A stretch of 64,000 bases of DNA from Noviherbaspirillum saxi (GTDB taxonomy: Bacteria; Pseudomonadota; Gammaproteobacteria; Burkholderiales; Burkholderiaceae_D): positions 3,100,001 through 3,164,000 of the forward strand of contig NZ_QYUO01000001.1 of assembly GCF_003591035.1 (NCBI RefSeq), written 5' to 3'. Of this stretch, positions 1 to 13,292 are shown piece after piece. The stretch's first letter is position 1. Each line of letters opens with the position of its first letter. The notes under the pieces are model-generated. The model saw only the letters and a program-made list of their open reading frames with translations. It was not told the origin of the DNA and made no database searches. The translations under genes were made by a program, and so were the position numbers.

Positions 1-84
1 GACTTCAACGATGAGCTGCTTCCGTTAGGAGCGACATTCTGGGTACGCCTGGCGGAATCGTATTTGCCGGTGCCGCGCGACTGA
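1..84 (+). CDS. C-terminal end of an unidentified protein (cut by window start)
   Basis: The first 84 bases read in frame 1 as 27 codons and a TGA stop, ending in the residues LPVPRD. The gene begins outside the window. Its stop overlaps the ATG of the next gene by one base (TGATG), which suggests one operon with translational coupling. The visible tail is too short to assign to a family. Confidence 0.6.
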   Translation, partial: DFNDELLPLGATFWVRLAESYLPVPRD

Positions 85-1121
85 TGCAGTCAACCGGCGC
101 ACCGATAACAGGCAACGAAACGGTGGGCACGCATGCATCCGCCTTTGCGCGTATTGCGCTGGACAACATTGCACGGGAATATCCGCACAAGCTTGATCAT
201 CTGGTCAGCAAAGACGGCGACTTGCGGTTACCGCGCGCATTGCATCCGGTGTTTTACGGCAGTTATGACTGGCATTCGTCGGTACACATGCACTGGCTGC
301 TGGCTTCATTGCTGCGGCGGGTGCCGGATATCGCGGAAGCGGAGCGCATCGCAGAATCCTTTGATCGCCATTTCACACGCGCAAATGTCGCCGCCGAAAT
401 CGACTATCTGCAGCACCCCGAACACCGTTCGTTTGAACGCACCTACGGTTGGGCATGGCTGTTGAAGCTGCAAGCCGAACTGAGGATGCTGGCGTTGCGC
501 AATACGCGAGCCCAGGCCTGGTCCGATGCCTTGCAGCCGCTGGCCGACCTGCTCGTTGAGCGTTACCTGCATTATCTGCCCCTGGCCAATTATCCAATCC
601 GTGCCGGCACGCATGCCAACAGTGCATTCGGGCTGCTGCTTGCGCTGGACTATGCGGAGCAAGTTCAGCACCTGGCGCTGCGCAAGCTGATTATCGGCAA
701 GGCAAACAGCTGGTTCGGACGTGACCGACGCTATCCTGCCGGGTATGAACCGGGCGGCGAGGATTTTCTATCCGGCGGATTGCTGGAAGCCGCGTTGATG
801 CGGCGTGTGGGGGACAGCTGCAGTTATGCGGATTGGTGGGAAGTGTTTTGTCCCTCGCAGCAGGATCTGCTGGTCTGGCTGACGCCGGTTGCGGTCAGCG
901 ACCGCAGCGATCCCCGTCTGGCCCATCTGGATGGACTGAACCTATCGCGCGCATGGTGCTGGAAAATGCTTGCCGGCGAATTACCGCAGCACCTGCGACA
1001 ACCTGCAGCCGAGGCAGTCACCGCACATCTGCAGGCGTCGCTGCCACAAGCCATCGGCGGCCATTACGTTGGCACCCATTGGCTGGCAAGTTTTGCCTTA
1101 CTCGCTCTGGCCGACGACTAG
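84..1121 (+). CDS. DUF2891 family protein
   Basis: A 345-residue soluble protein that I recognise as DUF2891 from its early part: residues near 35-65 carry the family's DHL and RALHPVFYGSYDWHS segments, followed by an HMHWLL helix. There is no signal peptide or membrane segment. The sequence is rich in Trp, His and Arg and looks like an alpha-helical barrel, as in glycan-processing folds, but no enzyme activity is established for the family. The ATG overlaps the upstream stop codon. The 3' end overlaps the convergent DUF3047 gene by 24 bases (1098-1121). Family assignment is fairly sure; function is unknown. Confidence 0.8.
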   Translation: MQSTGAPITGNETVGTHASAFARIALDNIAREYPHKLDHLVSKDGDLRLPRALHPVFYGSYDWHSSVHMHWLLASLLRRVPDIAEAERIAESFDRHFTRANVAAEIDYLQHPEHRSFERTYGWAWLLKLQAELRMLALRNTRAQAWSDALQPLADLLVERYLHYLPLANYPIRAGTHANSAFGLLLALDYAEQVQHLALRKLIIGKANSWFGRDRRYPAGYEPGGEDFLSGGLLEAALMRRVGDSCSYADWWEVFCPSQQDLLVWLTPVAVSDRSDPRLAHLDGLNLSRAWCWKMLAGELPQHLRQPAAEAVTAHLQASLPQAIGGHYVGTHWLASFALLALADD

Positions 1122-1925
1122 CGACTCTGTACCGGTACCATCGGCCGCGGCACGGATGGCGCGCTTGCGCAACAGGCGGATATCGCCATACCAGGCTTCC
1201 ACTGTCTCGCCGGTATTGTCGGTGTCGGTCAGTACGCCGACACCGATCAGTTTTCCTGGTTTCTCGCCAAATGCCTTTTCATAATCCTCGACGATATTGC
1301 GCGCAAAGCTGCGCCATTCGCCAATGCCGCGTGTTCCCTGGGCTGCGACCATCATCTTGATGCGGCTGCTATGGGTACTGCGAATGACCGTGCCGATCGG
1401 CGCCTTGTTTTCCCAGATATACATCAGCGTTGCATAGGGAAAGTCATAGCCGGTGACGACCTTTGCCGTCTCGAACAAAATCTGGTCGGCGAATGGTAAC
1501 GAGTCCTTGTCGCCATCAAAACCAAGGATGATGCGCACCGGCGAGTCTTCTGTAGCCCGTTGCGTGTTGTCGGCGGCCTGTACCAGGTCGGTTATTTTCC
1601 ATTGCCATTCCAGCCATGGCTGCTGCATCGGATCGATGGCAACCTGCTGCATCAATCCAGAAGAAGCGCTTTCCGCGCGCGCATGCAGCACAGTACGGTT
1701 TTCCTTGCTCACCAGTTGATATTGCGTCTGTTTCTTGGTGCGCAGGATCACCAGCGGCTCCCACCCGGCAGGCAATGCGCCGGCGGGACTTGCGGAGAAA
1801 ACGGATAAGCTTGTATCCCGAATTGGCTGCGTCGCTGTCGTCTCGGATGGCTTCACGGGCTGCTGCGCGCAGCCGGCAAGGCCAGCCAGCAACGTCACTG
1901 CAAGCGGTACAAAGAATCGGTTCAT
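1098..1925 (-). CDS. DUF3047 family putative lipoprotein
   Basis: A 275-residue protein starting MNRFFVPLAV. The hydrophobic N-terminus leads to a lipobox-like LAGC near residues 16-19, so it is probably exported and lipid-anchored. The mature part (WEWQWKI, IILGFDGD, RNIVEDYEKAFG, VGVLTDTDNTGE) matches DUF3047, a family of unknown function. An in-frame start 51 codons upstream is possible, but it would bury the signal peptide, so the ATG at 1925 is preferred. It lies 53 bases after the ABC transporter gene on the same strand and could be co-transcribed with it. Confidence 0.75.
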   Translation of the reverse strand: MNRFFVPLAVTLLAGLAGCAQQPVKPSETTATQPIRDTSLSVFSASPAGALPAGWEPLVILRTKKQTQYQLVSKENRTVLHARAESASSGLMQQVAIDPMQQPWLEWQWKITDLVQAADNTQRATEDSPVRIILGFDGDKDSLPFADQILFETAKVVTGYDFPYATLMYIWENKAPIGTVIRSTHSSRIKMMVAAQGTRGIGEWRSFARNIVEDYEKAFGEKPGKLIGVGVLTDTDNTGETVEAWYGDIRLLRKRAIRAAADGTGTESLVVGQSE

Positions 1926-1978
1926 GGACTGGCTAGGTTTGACGTGCCTAAGCATGCTGCGGCAGCACAATGGTGTTT

Positions 1979-3787
1979 TCATGAATTGCCTGTTTTGGAT
2001 GGCAGGATTGTATAGCGTTGCTGCTGCGTAGCGCGCGCTAACGCCGCTGCATCTTCGGCAGCATGAACAAACTGCCAACGTATCTGATGGTATTTCGCAA
2101 CGGCCTCACGATGTGCAATGCTGACCACGCTGGCATTAGGCAAGTCTTTCAGCAGTAAGTCATACAGCTGTTCTTCGGTTTGCGGATCGAGCGCACTGGT
2201 GGCTTCATCCAAAAACAATATCTGCGGCTTCGCCAACAGCGCGCGCACGAAAGCGAGTCGCTGTTGCTCACCGGGCGACAAGCGCTGACTCCAGTTGTCG
2301 GGCTCATCGAGGCGCTCCAAAAGATGGGGCAGCTTGCACGCTTCAAGGTAATGCAGGATCGCGCGCTCCTTATACGCGTTTTCCGCCGCCGGATAGGCGA
2401 TTGCGGCACGCAACGTACCGATCGGCAGGTATCCTTTCTGCGGCAGGAACAACAGGCGAGCATCGTTTGGCACTTCAATGCTGCCGCGACCATAAGGCCA
2501 GATACCGGCGATCGCGCGAAACAGCGTCGACTTGCCACAGCCTGAACGCCCAGTCACGAGAATGCGCTGACTGGGGCGGATCTCTGCGCTCAGCGGTTCT
2601 GTTAGTACTGTGCCGTCGGGCAGGTGCAGCGTGACGCGATCGAGCAGAATTGCACCGACGTTATTGCGCTCGACGGTGATGCCAGAAACATGGGTGCGGG
2701 CGGCCACGACTGCGGCGTGAAATCCGGCAAGCCGGTTCACGCTGGCTTTCCAGCTTGCCAGCGAGCTGAAGGCATTGATGAACCAGGACAGGGACTCCTG
2801 CACATGGCCGAATGCCGAACTGATCTGCATGAGGCCACCGAGCGTGATTGCGCCGGAAAAATAACGCGGTGCACCGACCAGGAATGGAAAGATCACCGCG
2901 AACTGGGCATAGAAAGTCGATGTGGCATTGAGCCGTTTGGTGGTACGCATAATAGTCCACCAGTTTTCCCAGATACGTTGGAAGCGGGTACCGAGTTGCT
3001 GCTTTTCCTGGATCTCGCCGCGATACAGCGCGACGGCTTCGGCATGCTCCCGAATCCGTATCAAACCAAAGCGAAAATCGGCTTCATACCGCTGCTGATT
3101 GAAATTCTGGTCCACCAATGGGCGCCCGATCCAGAATACGATCAGGGATCCGACACCTGCGTACGCGATGGCGAACCAGACCATGTAGCCGGGAATCGTC
3201 CATTGCTGTCCGCTCAACATGAATGAGAGTGGGCCGCTGACCGACCATAAGATGCCGACAAAAGAGGCAAGCGAAACGACACTGGATAACAGGCCGAGCG
3301 ATAAGGTAAGGGAGCCGTTTGTCAGGAATTGCAGATCTTCTGCAATACGCTGGTCTGGATTGTCGGCCAAACGGGTTTGTTCAAGTCGGTAATACGCTTG
3401 ATTTTCCAGCCACTCGTCCATGTATTGCCGTGTCATCCATGCGCGCCAGCGGATTTCCAGCGCTTGCATCAGGTAGATCCGGTAAATCGCGACCGCGATA
3501 TAAATGAATGCGAGATAGGAAAAGCGCCACAATTGGGATCGAAACGCGGCAAAGTCCTTATTCTCGAGTGCATTGTAAAAATCTCGGTTCCATGCATTGA
3601 ACTGCACATCGAGATACACCATGCCTAATGCCAGCGCGATCACAGTAAAAAGCAGGCCGCGCGCTTTCCACTTTTCATCCGAGCTCCAGTAAGGGCGAAT
3701 GAATTGCCATACGGCGTGCCAGTTGGTGCGTGTGGTGTTAGTGATGGAGGTGGACGATGCGGACGGGATGGGAAGCGCTGCTGTCAT
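1979..3787 (-). CDS. YddA/SbmA-type ABC transporter, fused permease and ATPase
   Basis: A 602-residue half-transporter. The N-terminal part (about 40-350) has the membrane segments of the ABC_membrane_2 type, with the family's VQFNAWNRDFYNAL segment near 61-74. The C-terminal ATPase has Walker A GRSGCGKST at 413-421, signature LSPGEQQ at 503-509, Walker B ILFLDE at 523-528 and the switch His at 559. Relatives include E. coli YddA and, for the membrane part, SbmA/BacA, which take up peptides and vitamin B12-like compounds. The direction and substrate here cannot be read from sequence. It probably works as a homodimer in the inner membrane. Confidence 0.85.
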   Translation of the reverse strand: MTAALPIPSASSTSITNTTRTNWHAVWQFIRPYWSSDEKWKARGLLFTVIALALGMVYLDVQFNAWNRDFYNALENKDFAAFRSQLWRFSYLAFIYIAVAIYRIYLMQALEIRWRAWMTRQYMDEWLENQAYYRLEQTRLADNPDQRIAEDLQFLTNGSLTLSLGLLSSVVSLASFVGILWSVSGPLSFMLSGQQWTIPGYMVWFAIAYAGVGSLIVFWIGRPLVDQNFNQQRYEADFRFGLIRIREHAEAVALYRGEIQEKQQLGTRFQRIWENWWTIMRTTKRLNATSTFYAQFAVIFPFLVGAPRYFSGAITLGGLMQISSAFGHVQESLSWFINAFSSLASWKASVNRLAGFHAAVVAARTHVSGITVERNNVGAILLDRVTLHLPDGTVLTEPLSAEIRPSQRILVTGRSGCGKSTLFRAIAGIWPYGRGSIEVPNDARLLFLPQKGYLPIGTLRAAIAYPAAENAYKERAILHYLEACKLPHLLERLDEPDNWSQRLSPGEQQRLAFVRALLAKPQILFLDEATSALDPQTEEQLYDLLLKDLPNASVVSIAHREAVAKYHQIRWQFVHAAEDAAALARATQQQRYTILPSKTGNS

Positions 3788-3885
3788 GGGAGGCGGTCAA
3801 GGCCAATACGGCTGTTATGTCGAGCGGCGACACCTTACCGTGCCGCCGCTTCGCTTTGTTGTAAGTTGCTTGTCGTGCGGAAGCT

Positions 3886-4878
3886 TCAATCGACCTTGGC
3901 GCCGGAAACCTTGACTACTTTTGCCCATTTCTGGCTTTCAGCCTGCATGTGTGCGGCAAACTGTTCAGGCGTATTTCCGACCGGATCAGCGCCTTGGGAC
4001 ACCAGTTTTTCGTTGACTGCGGGAGCGGCCAGCGATTTCGCGATTTCCTGCTGCAGTTTCTTCACTATGTCAGGCGGCGTACCGGCGGGCGCCAGTATGC
4101 CGAACCAGGAACTGGCTTCGAAGCCGGCAAGATCGCCGCCCGTCTCGGCAATGGGCGGTACTTCCGGCAAGGCTGGAGACGGCTTGCTGCTCGTCAGCCC
4201 CAGCGCGCGCAGTCGTCCAGCCTTGATATAGGGCAGTGCGGAAGGCAAGTTATCGAACATAAGATCGGCTTGTCCGCCTAACAAGTCGGTAATTGCAGGC
4301 GCTGAGCCGCGATAGGGAATATGAACCATGAAGGTTTTGGTCTGTGTCTTGAACAGTTCACCGGCCAAGTGAATCGACGTACCGTTGCCGCTCGACGCCA
4401 TGTTGAGCCTGCCGGGATTGGCTTTGACATAAGCGACAAAGCTTTTCACGTCGGTGATCTTGTTTTTGTCGGCCAGTGCCGCATTCAGCACAAGAACATT
4501 CGGAACCGAAGCAACGACGGTGACCGGCGCAAAATCTTTTACCGGATCGTAAGGCAGCTTGGTATACAACGATTGATTGATGCTGTGCGTGCCCACGGTG
4601 CCCATCAGTAGCGTATAGCCGTCGGCAGGTGATTTGGCGACGATTTCGGAACCGATGTTGCCGCCCGCCCCGGGGCGATTGTCGACAATGACTTGCTGGC
4701 CGAGTGCCTTGCTCAACTCCGCGCCGACGGCGCGCGCAAGGATATCGGTGGTACCTCCAGGTGGAAACGGAACAACCAGCTTGATTGATTTGGCAGGATA
4801 GCTTTGCGCGCTTGCACCGCCGGCGGCGGCAAGCGTGATGGAAGCAGCAACTAAGGCCAATAGGGCTTTCAACTTCAT
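3886..4878 (-). CDS. Bug (TctC) family extracytoplasmic solute-binding protein
   Basis: 330 residues with a clear Sec signal peptide (MKLKALLAL to about residue 25, ASAQ). The mature part has the typical Bug start YPAKSIKLVVPFPPGG and the loop GGNIGSEIVAKSPADGYTLL. Bug receptors bind carboxylates or other small acids in the periplasm, and many act without a neighbouring permease; no TctA or TctB gene is visible here. A strong ribosome site (GAGGAG) sits just before the ATG. It lies 18 bases after the dehydrogenase gene on the same strand, so the two probably form an operon for uptake and oxidation of a sugar acid or hydroxy acid. The ligand is not predictable. Confidence 0.9.
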   Translation of the reverse strand: MKLKALLALVAASITLAAAGGASAQSYPAKSIKLVVPFPPGGTTDILARAVGAELSKALGQQVIVDNRPGAGGNIGSEIVAKSPADGYTLLMGTVGTHSINQSLYTKLPYDPVKDFAPVTVVASVPNVLVLNAALADKNKITDVKSFVAYVKANPGRLNMASSGNGTSIHLAGELFKTQTKTFMVHIPYRGSAPAITDLLGGQADLMFDNLPSALPYIKAGRLRALGLTSSKPSPALPEVPPIAETGGDLAGFEASSWFGILAPAGTPPDIVKKLQQEIAKSLAAPAVNEKLVSQGADPVGNTPEQFAAHMQAESQKWAKVVKVSGAKVD

Positions 4879-4896
4879 GACGTCTCCTCTTTGTTA

Positions 4897-5808
4897 TCAG
4901 GGTAGTTGATCCGGCCCGTCGCCAACCCGCTTGCCCGGATTCATGCGTTCCAGCGCAATCAGGGCTGCCGACTGATCGGCGTTTGGTACGACATCGAGAA
5001 TCGTGCGATACAACTCGGTAAGCAGTTCCGCCAGTGGTAGGCGCACGCCGCCGGAAGCGGCGGCGATCAAGACGTTTTCCAAGTCTTTGGTCTGGCTCTT
5101 TACCTGCCCACCGGGCAAGAAATTACGTTCCAGCATGCGCTGTCCATGCACATCGAGAATACGGCTTTCCGCAAACCCGCCGCGGATCGCGGTTCTTACC
5201 GCCGCCGGATCGGCTCCGCCTGCCTGCGCCAGCATGAGTGCTTCGGCCACGATGCCCAGCGTACCGCCGACAATCAGTTGATTACAAAGCTTGGCAATCT
5301 GCCCGCAGCCTGCAGGCCCTACGCGCGTGGGGCGGCCAAGAAGTTTGAGGATGGGCTCGGCCCGGGTGAAATCGCTTTCACTGCCACCGGCCATGATGGC
5401 CAAGGTACCGGCTTCGGCACCAAGAACGCCGCCTGAGACCGGCGCATCCATGAAATTGACATTACGTGCGGCCAGCCTTGCGTGGAATTCCTGCGCTTCG
5501 GATTGCCGGGTAGAACTCATGTCGATAACAAGGGTGCCCGGTCGCAGCGCCGCTTCCGCTTGCGCTATGACGTCACGCACGATGGCCCCAGCCTCCAGCA
5601 TCGTGATGACGACGTGTGCGTCACGGACGGCGTCCGCGGGGGTATCTGCGATATGGGCATTGAGGGTAGCCAAAGGCGCGGCCTTTGCCCTTGTGCGATT
5701 CCATACGGTGACGGAAAGGCCTGCCTGCAGCAGGCGTGTGGCCATAGGTTTGCCCATCAAGCCTATGCCGAGAACGGCGATGTTTTGTGCGGGCGCGGAA
5801 CTGCTCAC
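4897..5808 (-). CDS. NAD(P)-dependent beta-hydroxyacid dehydrogenase (GlxR/GarR/3-HIBDH family)
   Basis: A 303-residue enzyme of the beta-hydroxyacid dehydrogenase family. It has the Rossmann motif GIGLMG at 14-19, the substrate-binding signature DAPVSGG at 121-127 and the catalytic Lys at 173 in GCGQIAKLCNQ. Such enzymes oxidise 3-hydroxyisobutyrate or reduce tartronate semialdehyde. I chose the GTG at 5808 because GAGGAG lies five to eight bases upstream; the in-frame ATG at 5832 lies ahead of that ribosome site. It shares an operon with the Bug receptor and is divergent from an SMP-30 lactonase, which supports a role in sugar-acid catabolism. The exact substrate is unknown. Confidence 0.85.
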   Translation of the reverse strand: MSSSAPAQNIAVLGIGLMGKPMATRLLQAGLSVTVWNRTRAKAAPLATLNAHIADTPADAVRDAHVVITMLEAGAIVRDVIAQAEAALRPGTLVIDMSSTRQSEAQEFHARLAARNVNFMDAPVSGGVLGAEAGTLAIMAGGSESDFTRAEPILKLLGRPTRVGPAGCGQIAKLCNQLIVGGTLGIVAEALMLAQAGGADPAAVRTAIRGGFAESRILDVHGQRMLERNFLPGGQVKSQTKDLENVLIAAASGGVRLPLAELLTELYRTILDVVPNADQSAALIALERMNPGKRVGDGPDQLP

Positions 5809-5843
5809 GTTCGTCTCCTCTAGTGATTCCAAATCATTGCATA

Positions 5844-5855
5844 ATGGTGCACCAT
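5844..5855. promoter_or_regulatory. 12-bp perfect palindrome between divergent genes (candidate operator)
   Basis: ATGGTGCACCAT is a perfect palindrome in the 68-base gap between the divergent dehydrogenase and lactonase genes. Its TGGT...ACCA half-sites resemble operators of GntR-family repressors. Its position would let one dimer control both directions. No regulator gene is adjacent, so this is inference from symmetry and position. Confidence 0.4.
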
Positions 5856-5876
5856 CATCTCAAAAAAGCAACTTCC

Positions 5877-6767
5877 ATGTCGACGAATGAAATACGTCCC
5901 GTGCTGGATACCCCGATGTTGCTGGGAGAAACACCTCTCTGGCATCCCGAGGAGTCGGCGTTGTTCTGGATCGATATTGCAGGGAAATCGGTACACCGTT
6001 TTCGTCCTGCAGATGGCACACATCAACACTGGAACCTGCCGGCAGAGCCTGGCTGCATTGCCTATATCGAAGTTGGGAAACTACTGGTGGCCATGCGGTC
6101 GGGTCTCGCGGAATTGGATACCACGACCGGTACGTTGATACATCTTTCGGATCCGCCTTACGACCCGTCGAAAGTGCGCTTCAACGACGGCCGCTGCGAT
6201 GCGCGTGGTCGATTGTGGGCGGGGACGCTCTTCGATTCGCGTGAACGCCCAGGTGGCAGCTTGTTCTGCGTTGAGCAGGGAAACGTGCGTGATATTGGCA
6301 AGCCGGTTACCGTATCGAACGGCGTCGCATTTAGTTGCGATGGCCGTACGCTTTACCATACGGATACGACCGCTCACCGGATCATGGCATATGAGTTCAA
6401 CGTGGAGACAGGGGAAGTTGGCGGCGCACGGCTGTTCAAGCAATTTTCGGCGGACAAAGGAGCGCAATATGGTGGCCGGCCGGACGGTGCCGCTGTGGAT
6501 AGCGAAAATGCCTATTGGTGCGCAATGTATGAAGGCGGACGTGTATTACGCATTTCGCCCGACGGAGAAATACTTCGAGAAATAACCTTGCCGGTACGCT
6601 GTCCCACGATGGTAGCGTTCGGCGGTGAGGACATGAAGTCCTTGTACATTACGACGGTGCGGCATAACCGTTCGGCCGATGAACTCGTGCGCCATCCTTT
6701 ATCCGGGCATGTTTTGACGATGCATGTAGACGTTCCCGGTCGGCTTGAATTTGCTTACCGGCTTTAA
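5877..6767 (+). CDS. SMP-30/gluconolactonase/LRE family lactonase
   Basis: A 296-residue six-bladed propeller of the SMP-30 family. The expected metal ligands are visible: Glu18 in GETPLW, Asn148 in VSNGVAF and Asp203 in GRPDGAAVD. The family pattern FNDGRCDARGRLWAG is at 102-116. These enzymes open sugar lactones using a divalent metal in the cytoplasm. An upstream in-frame ATG at 5844 lies inside the palindrome; the ATG at 5877 gives the normal family N-terminus. The gene is divergent from the dehydrogenase and Bug receptor genes, and together they suggest a small sugar-acid pathway. Confidence 0.85.
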   Translation: MSTNEIRPVLDTPMLLGETPLWHPEESALFWIDIAGKSVHRFRPADGTHQHWNLPAEPGCIAYIEVGKLLVAMRSGLAELDTTTGTLIHLSDPPYDPSKVRFNDGRCDARGRLWAGTLFDSRERPGGSLFCVEQGNVRDIGKPVTVSNGVAFSCDGRTLYHTDTTAHRIMAYEFNVETGEVGGARLFKQFSADKGAQYGGRPDGAAVDSENAYWCAMYEGGRVLRISPDGEILREITLPVRCPTMVAFGGEDMKSLYITTVRHNRSADELVRHPLSGHVLTMHVDVPGRLEFAYRL

Positions 6768-6953
6768 CGGAAGTGAAGGCGTTTTCGACATGTCCGTAAA
6801 TTGATGCCGGCAGATAAGAGCGCAAGCTGATACGGATTGCAGGAAGAAATTCGGTTAGTTCGAATCGTGACGAATCAACATCTGCGAGAATATTGTCGGC
6901 ATTCGTTCTGATGAATTGCTAATACACCGGGCGTCCGTTATTGGAGATTAGAA

Positions 6954-7502
6954 TTGATAAAGAATAAAAACGTCGTTAAAGCACTCGTTTTAGCAGCAGG
7001 CTTTTGGGGAATGCAATCAGCTACACATGCCGTCGACAGCGCTTCATTGGAAATTGGATCGGGTAATAAAACGCAACTGGCGCGCGTAGGCCTTCAATGG
7101 AAATGGGATAGCAAGTGGTGGCAATCGAACGGTACGCACATTGGCGGACATTGGGATTTGACGCTGTCGCAATGGCGCGCTGATAGATTTCACAATATTC
7201 CGGGAAACTCGCAGAACCTTATTGATATCGGATTTACTCCGGTTTTTCGCCTGCAGAACGACAACCTCAAAGGATGGTATCTGGAAGGTGGTATCGGTGC
7301 TCATTATCTCAGCAAAGTTTATGACAATAACGATCGTCAGTTTTCAACGAAATTTCAATTCGGCGATCACCTCGGGGTGGGATATGTATTTTTGAATAAC
7401 TTGGACGTCGGCCTGAAAATACAGCACTTTTCAAACGGTAGTTTTAAACAGCCGAATGACGGTACAAATTTTGCGGTGCTTCGCGCCAGTTACGCATTCT
7501 GA
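6954..7502 (+). CDS. pagL: PagL-type lipid A 3-O-deacylase
   Basis: 182 residues with a signal peptide (cleavage near 26), beta-barrel pattern and a C-terminal Phe typical of outer-membrane proteins. The PagL active-site pattern HFSNGSFKQPN places His158 and Ser160. PagL removes the 3-O acyl chain from lipid A in the outer membrane. In Pseudomonas PagL the third catalytic residue is Glu140, 14 residues after the His; here that position is Asn172 and its neighbour is Thr171. The start is TTG with a GGAG ribosome site about eight bases upstream. The gene is clearly more AT-rich than its neighbours, which may mean it was acquired. Confidence 0.8.
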   Translation: MIKNKNVVKALVLAAGFWGMQSATHAVDSASLEIGSGNKTQLARVGLQWKWDSKWWQSNGTHIGGHWDLTLSQWRADRFHNIPGNSQNLIDIGFTPVFRLQNDNLKGWYLEGGIGAHYLSKVYDNNDRQFSTKFQFGDHLGVGYVFLNNLDVGLKIQHFSNGSFKQPNDGTNFAVLRASYAF

Positions 7503-7802
7503 GGTATTGGTCATGCAAGTAGGCATGCGAACAGCGCCAATCGTGTTCAACGTCAACGATGTCGTTGGCTGAGTAGCGAGAAGAAAAAGCAAGAATTGTG
7601 ATTGTCATTACCGCAGTTCGTCGGAAGGTGCGTTAATTTTTCCGCATATTTGGCATTGGCTGGGTCGATAGCGCGGCCCGGTGGGGCGCTTTGCTGTCAG
7701 TGAAGGGACCGGAGTTGGCGCTACCGGATCGAGGTCCCTGCGGGGCGAAATGGGTAGGGCTGGGCCGAGGCTAACGCAATCGGACAAAGCGGCCGCGCAA
7801 AG
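7503..7802. other. Intergenic stretch without a gene
   Basis: About 300 bases between pagL and the rRNA terminator. A minus-strand reading frame runs through it into the 5S and spacer region, but it lacks a plausible start, family resemblance or coding character. I see no RNA gene here. Confidence 0.5.
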
Positions 7803-7837
7803 TAAAACGCCCCCGGCGGTTAAGCTGGAGGCGTTTT
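7803..7837 (-). terminator. Intrinsic terminator of the rRNA operon
   Basis: On the minus strand, AAAACGCC and GGCGTTTT form a stem around a C/G-rich loop and end in a T run, just downstream of 5S. This is the expected rrn terminator position. Confidence 0.75.
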
Positions 7838-7848
7838 GGGGGGTACGA

Positions 7849-7963
7849 GCCTGACGATGACCTACTTTCACACTGGTTGCAGCACTATCATCGGCGCGAA
7901 GTCGTTTCACGGTCCTGTTCGGGATGGGAAGGGGTGGGACCGACTCGCTATGGTCATCAGGCA
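7849..7963 (-). rRNA. rrf: 5S ribosomal RNA
   Basis: About 115 bases. The minus strand begins GCCTGATGACCATAGCGAG, contains CCATCCCGAACAGG and ends with AGTAGGTCATCGTCAGGC, so the two ends pair as the closing helix of 5S rRNA. It is the last gene of the rRNA operon. Ends may be off by one or two bases. Confidence 0.93.
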
Positions 7964-8114
7964 TAACTGGTAGTGTTGCTTGCAGGATCGTTATTGCTAA
8001 TCCGTCAAACAACGCAATCTGGGAAGAAGTAGTGCGCAGGGGTTCTGCGCTTATTTTGGCGGGCGTGATGTCCAATCGGGCATACGCTTCATACTTGTGT
8101 ATAACTACCAAGGT

Positions 8115-11000
<2,886 letters not shown>

Positions 11001-11290
11001 CGTTGGCTTCTGTCGCCAGAATCCCGTTATAAAGTATGAGTTTGAATATGCCGTAGTCCAGACTACTCGCGTGTCACCACGAGAACTCTTTCCTACCTAT
11101 GATTGATACAATCACAACCCACCAGTATCTCCCAACGCGCTCATCACAAACGCATCAGTCCATACTGATAAATTCTTTACTACTTCTTCCAGATTGTTAA
11201 AGAACAAAAACAGCCAATGATCTCAAAAGATCAAACCTAAATCGCCCGCGCCCCACGGCGCCCCGACTTAGGTTTGATGTCTCAAAGAAG
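11001..11290 (-). other. Internal transcribed spacer between tRNA-Ala and 23S
   Basis: A 290-base spacer transcribed as part of the rRNA operon. It contains a boxA antitermination site and sequence expected to pair in the 23S processing stalk. There is no gene in it. Confidence 0.7.
11194..11207 (-). promoter_or_regulatory. boxA antitermination element upstream of 23S
   Basis: The minus strand reads TTTGTTCTTTAACAAT, matching the rRNA boxA consensus bound by NusB/NusE for processive antitermination. It lies between tRNA-Ala and 23S, as in other Gram-negative rrn operons. Confidence 0.7.
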
Positions 11291-11366
11291 TGGTGGAGGT
11301 TGACGGGATCGAACCGACGACCCCCTGCTTGCAAAGCAGGTGCTCTCCCAGCTGAGCTAAACCCCC
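11291..11366 (-). tRNA. tRNA-Ala (anticodon TGC)
   Basis: 76 bases. The acceptor arms GGGGGTT and AACCTCC pair with one G-U; the D arm is AGCTCAGCTGGGAGAGC, the anticodon loop CTTTGCAAG reads TGC, and the T arm holds GGTTCGATCC. CCA is encoded. It is the second spacer tRNA of the rRNA operon. Confidence 0.96.
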
Positions 11367-11376
11367 GAAACTTTGA

Positions 11377-11453
11377 TGGTGGGTCTGGTTGGGCTCGAAC
11401 CAACGACCCCCGCGTTATCAACACGGTGCTCTAACCAACTGAGCTACAGACCC
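11377..11453 (-). tRNA. tRNA-Ile (anticodon GAT)
   Basis: 77 bases. The acceptor arms GGGTCTG and CAGACCC pair fully; the anticodon loop TTGATAA reads GAT; the T arm contains GGTTCGAGCC; CCA is encoded. It sits ten bases before tRNA-Ala in the 16S-23S spacer. Confidence 0.96.
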
Positions 11454-11579
11454 GTTCGGATCAGTACCTAGCCAAACCCCCGGCAGACTGTATTGCGTGC
11501 CGACTGCCGACTTACACTGTTCTTGCTGTCTCTACCAACATACCGATAAGTGTGAACGCTTGACGCGATGGCTTTACTC

Positions 11580-13113
<1,534 letters not shown>

Positions 13114-13292
13114 AATCTCTGTTTGTGCCATTGCTGGCAACCTCCGAAGAGGCGTCGCCCACTCAAAATACTGACAAGTAACATCTTGCGATGCTTACCT
13201 ATATTTCTTCGTGAGCACTTGATACTTGTGTAATGCCAATGGCCGAAACCATCAACCCCACCCCACCAAGCGCCCACACTTATCGGCTGTTA

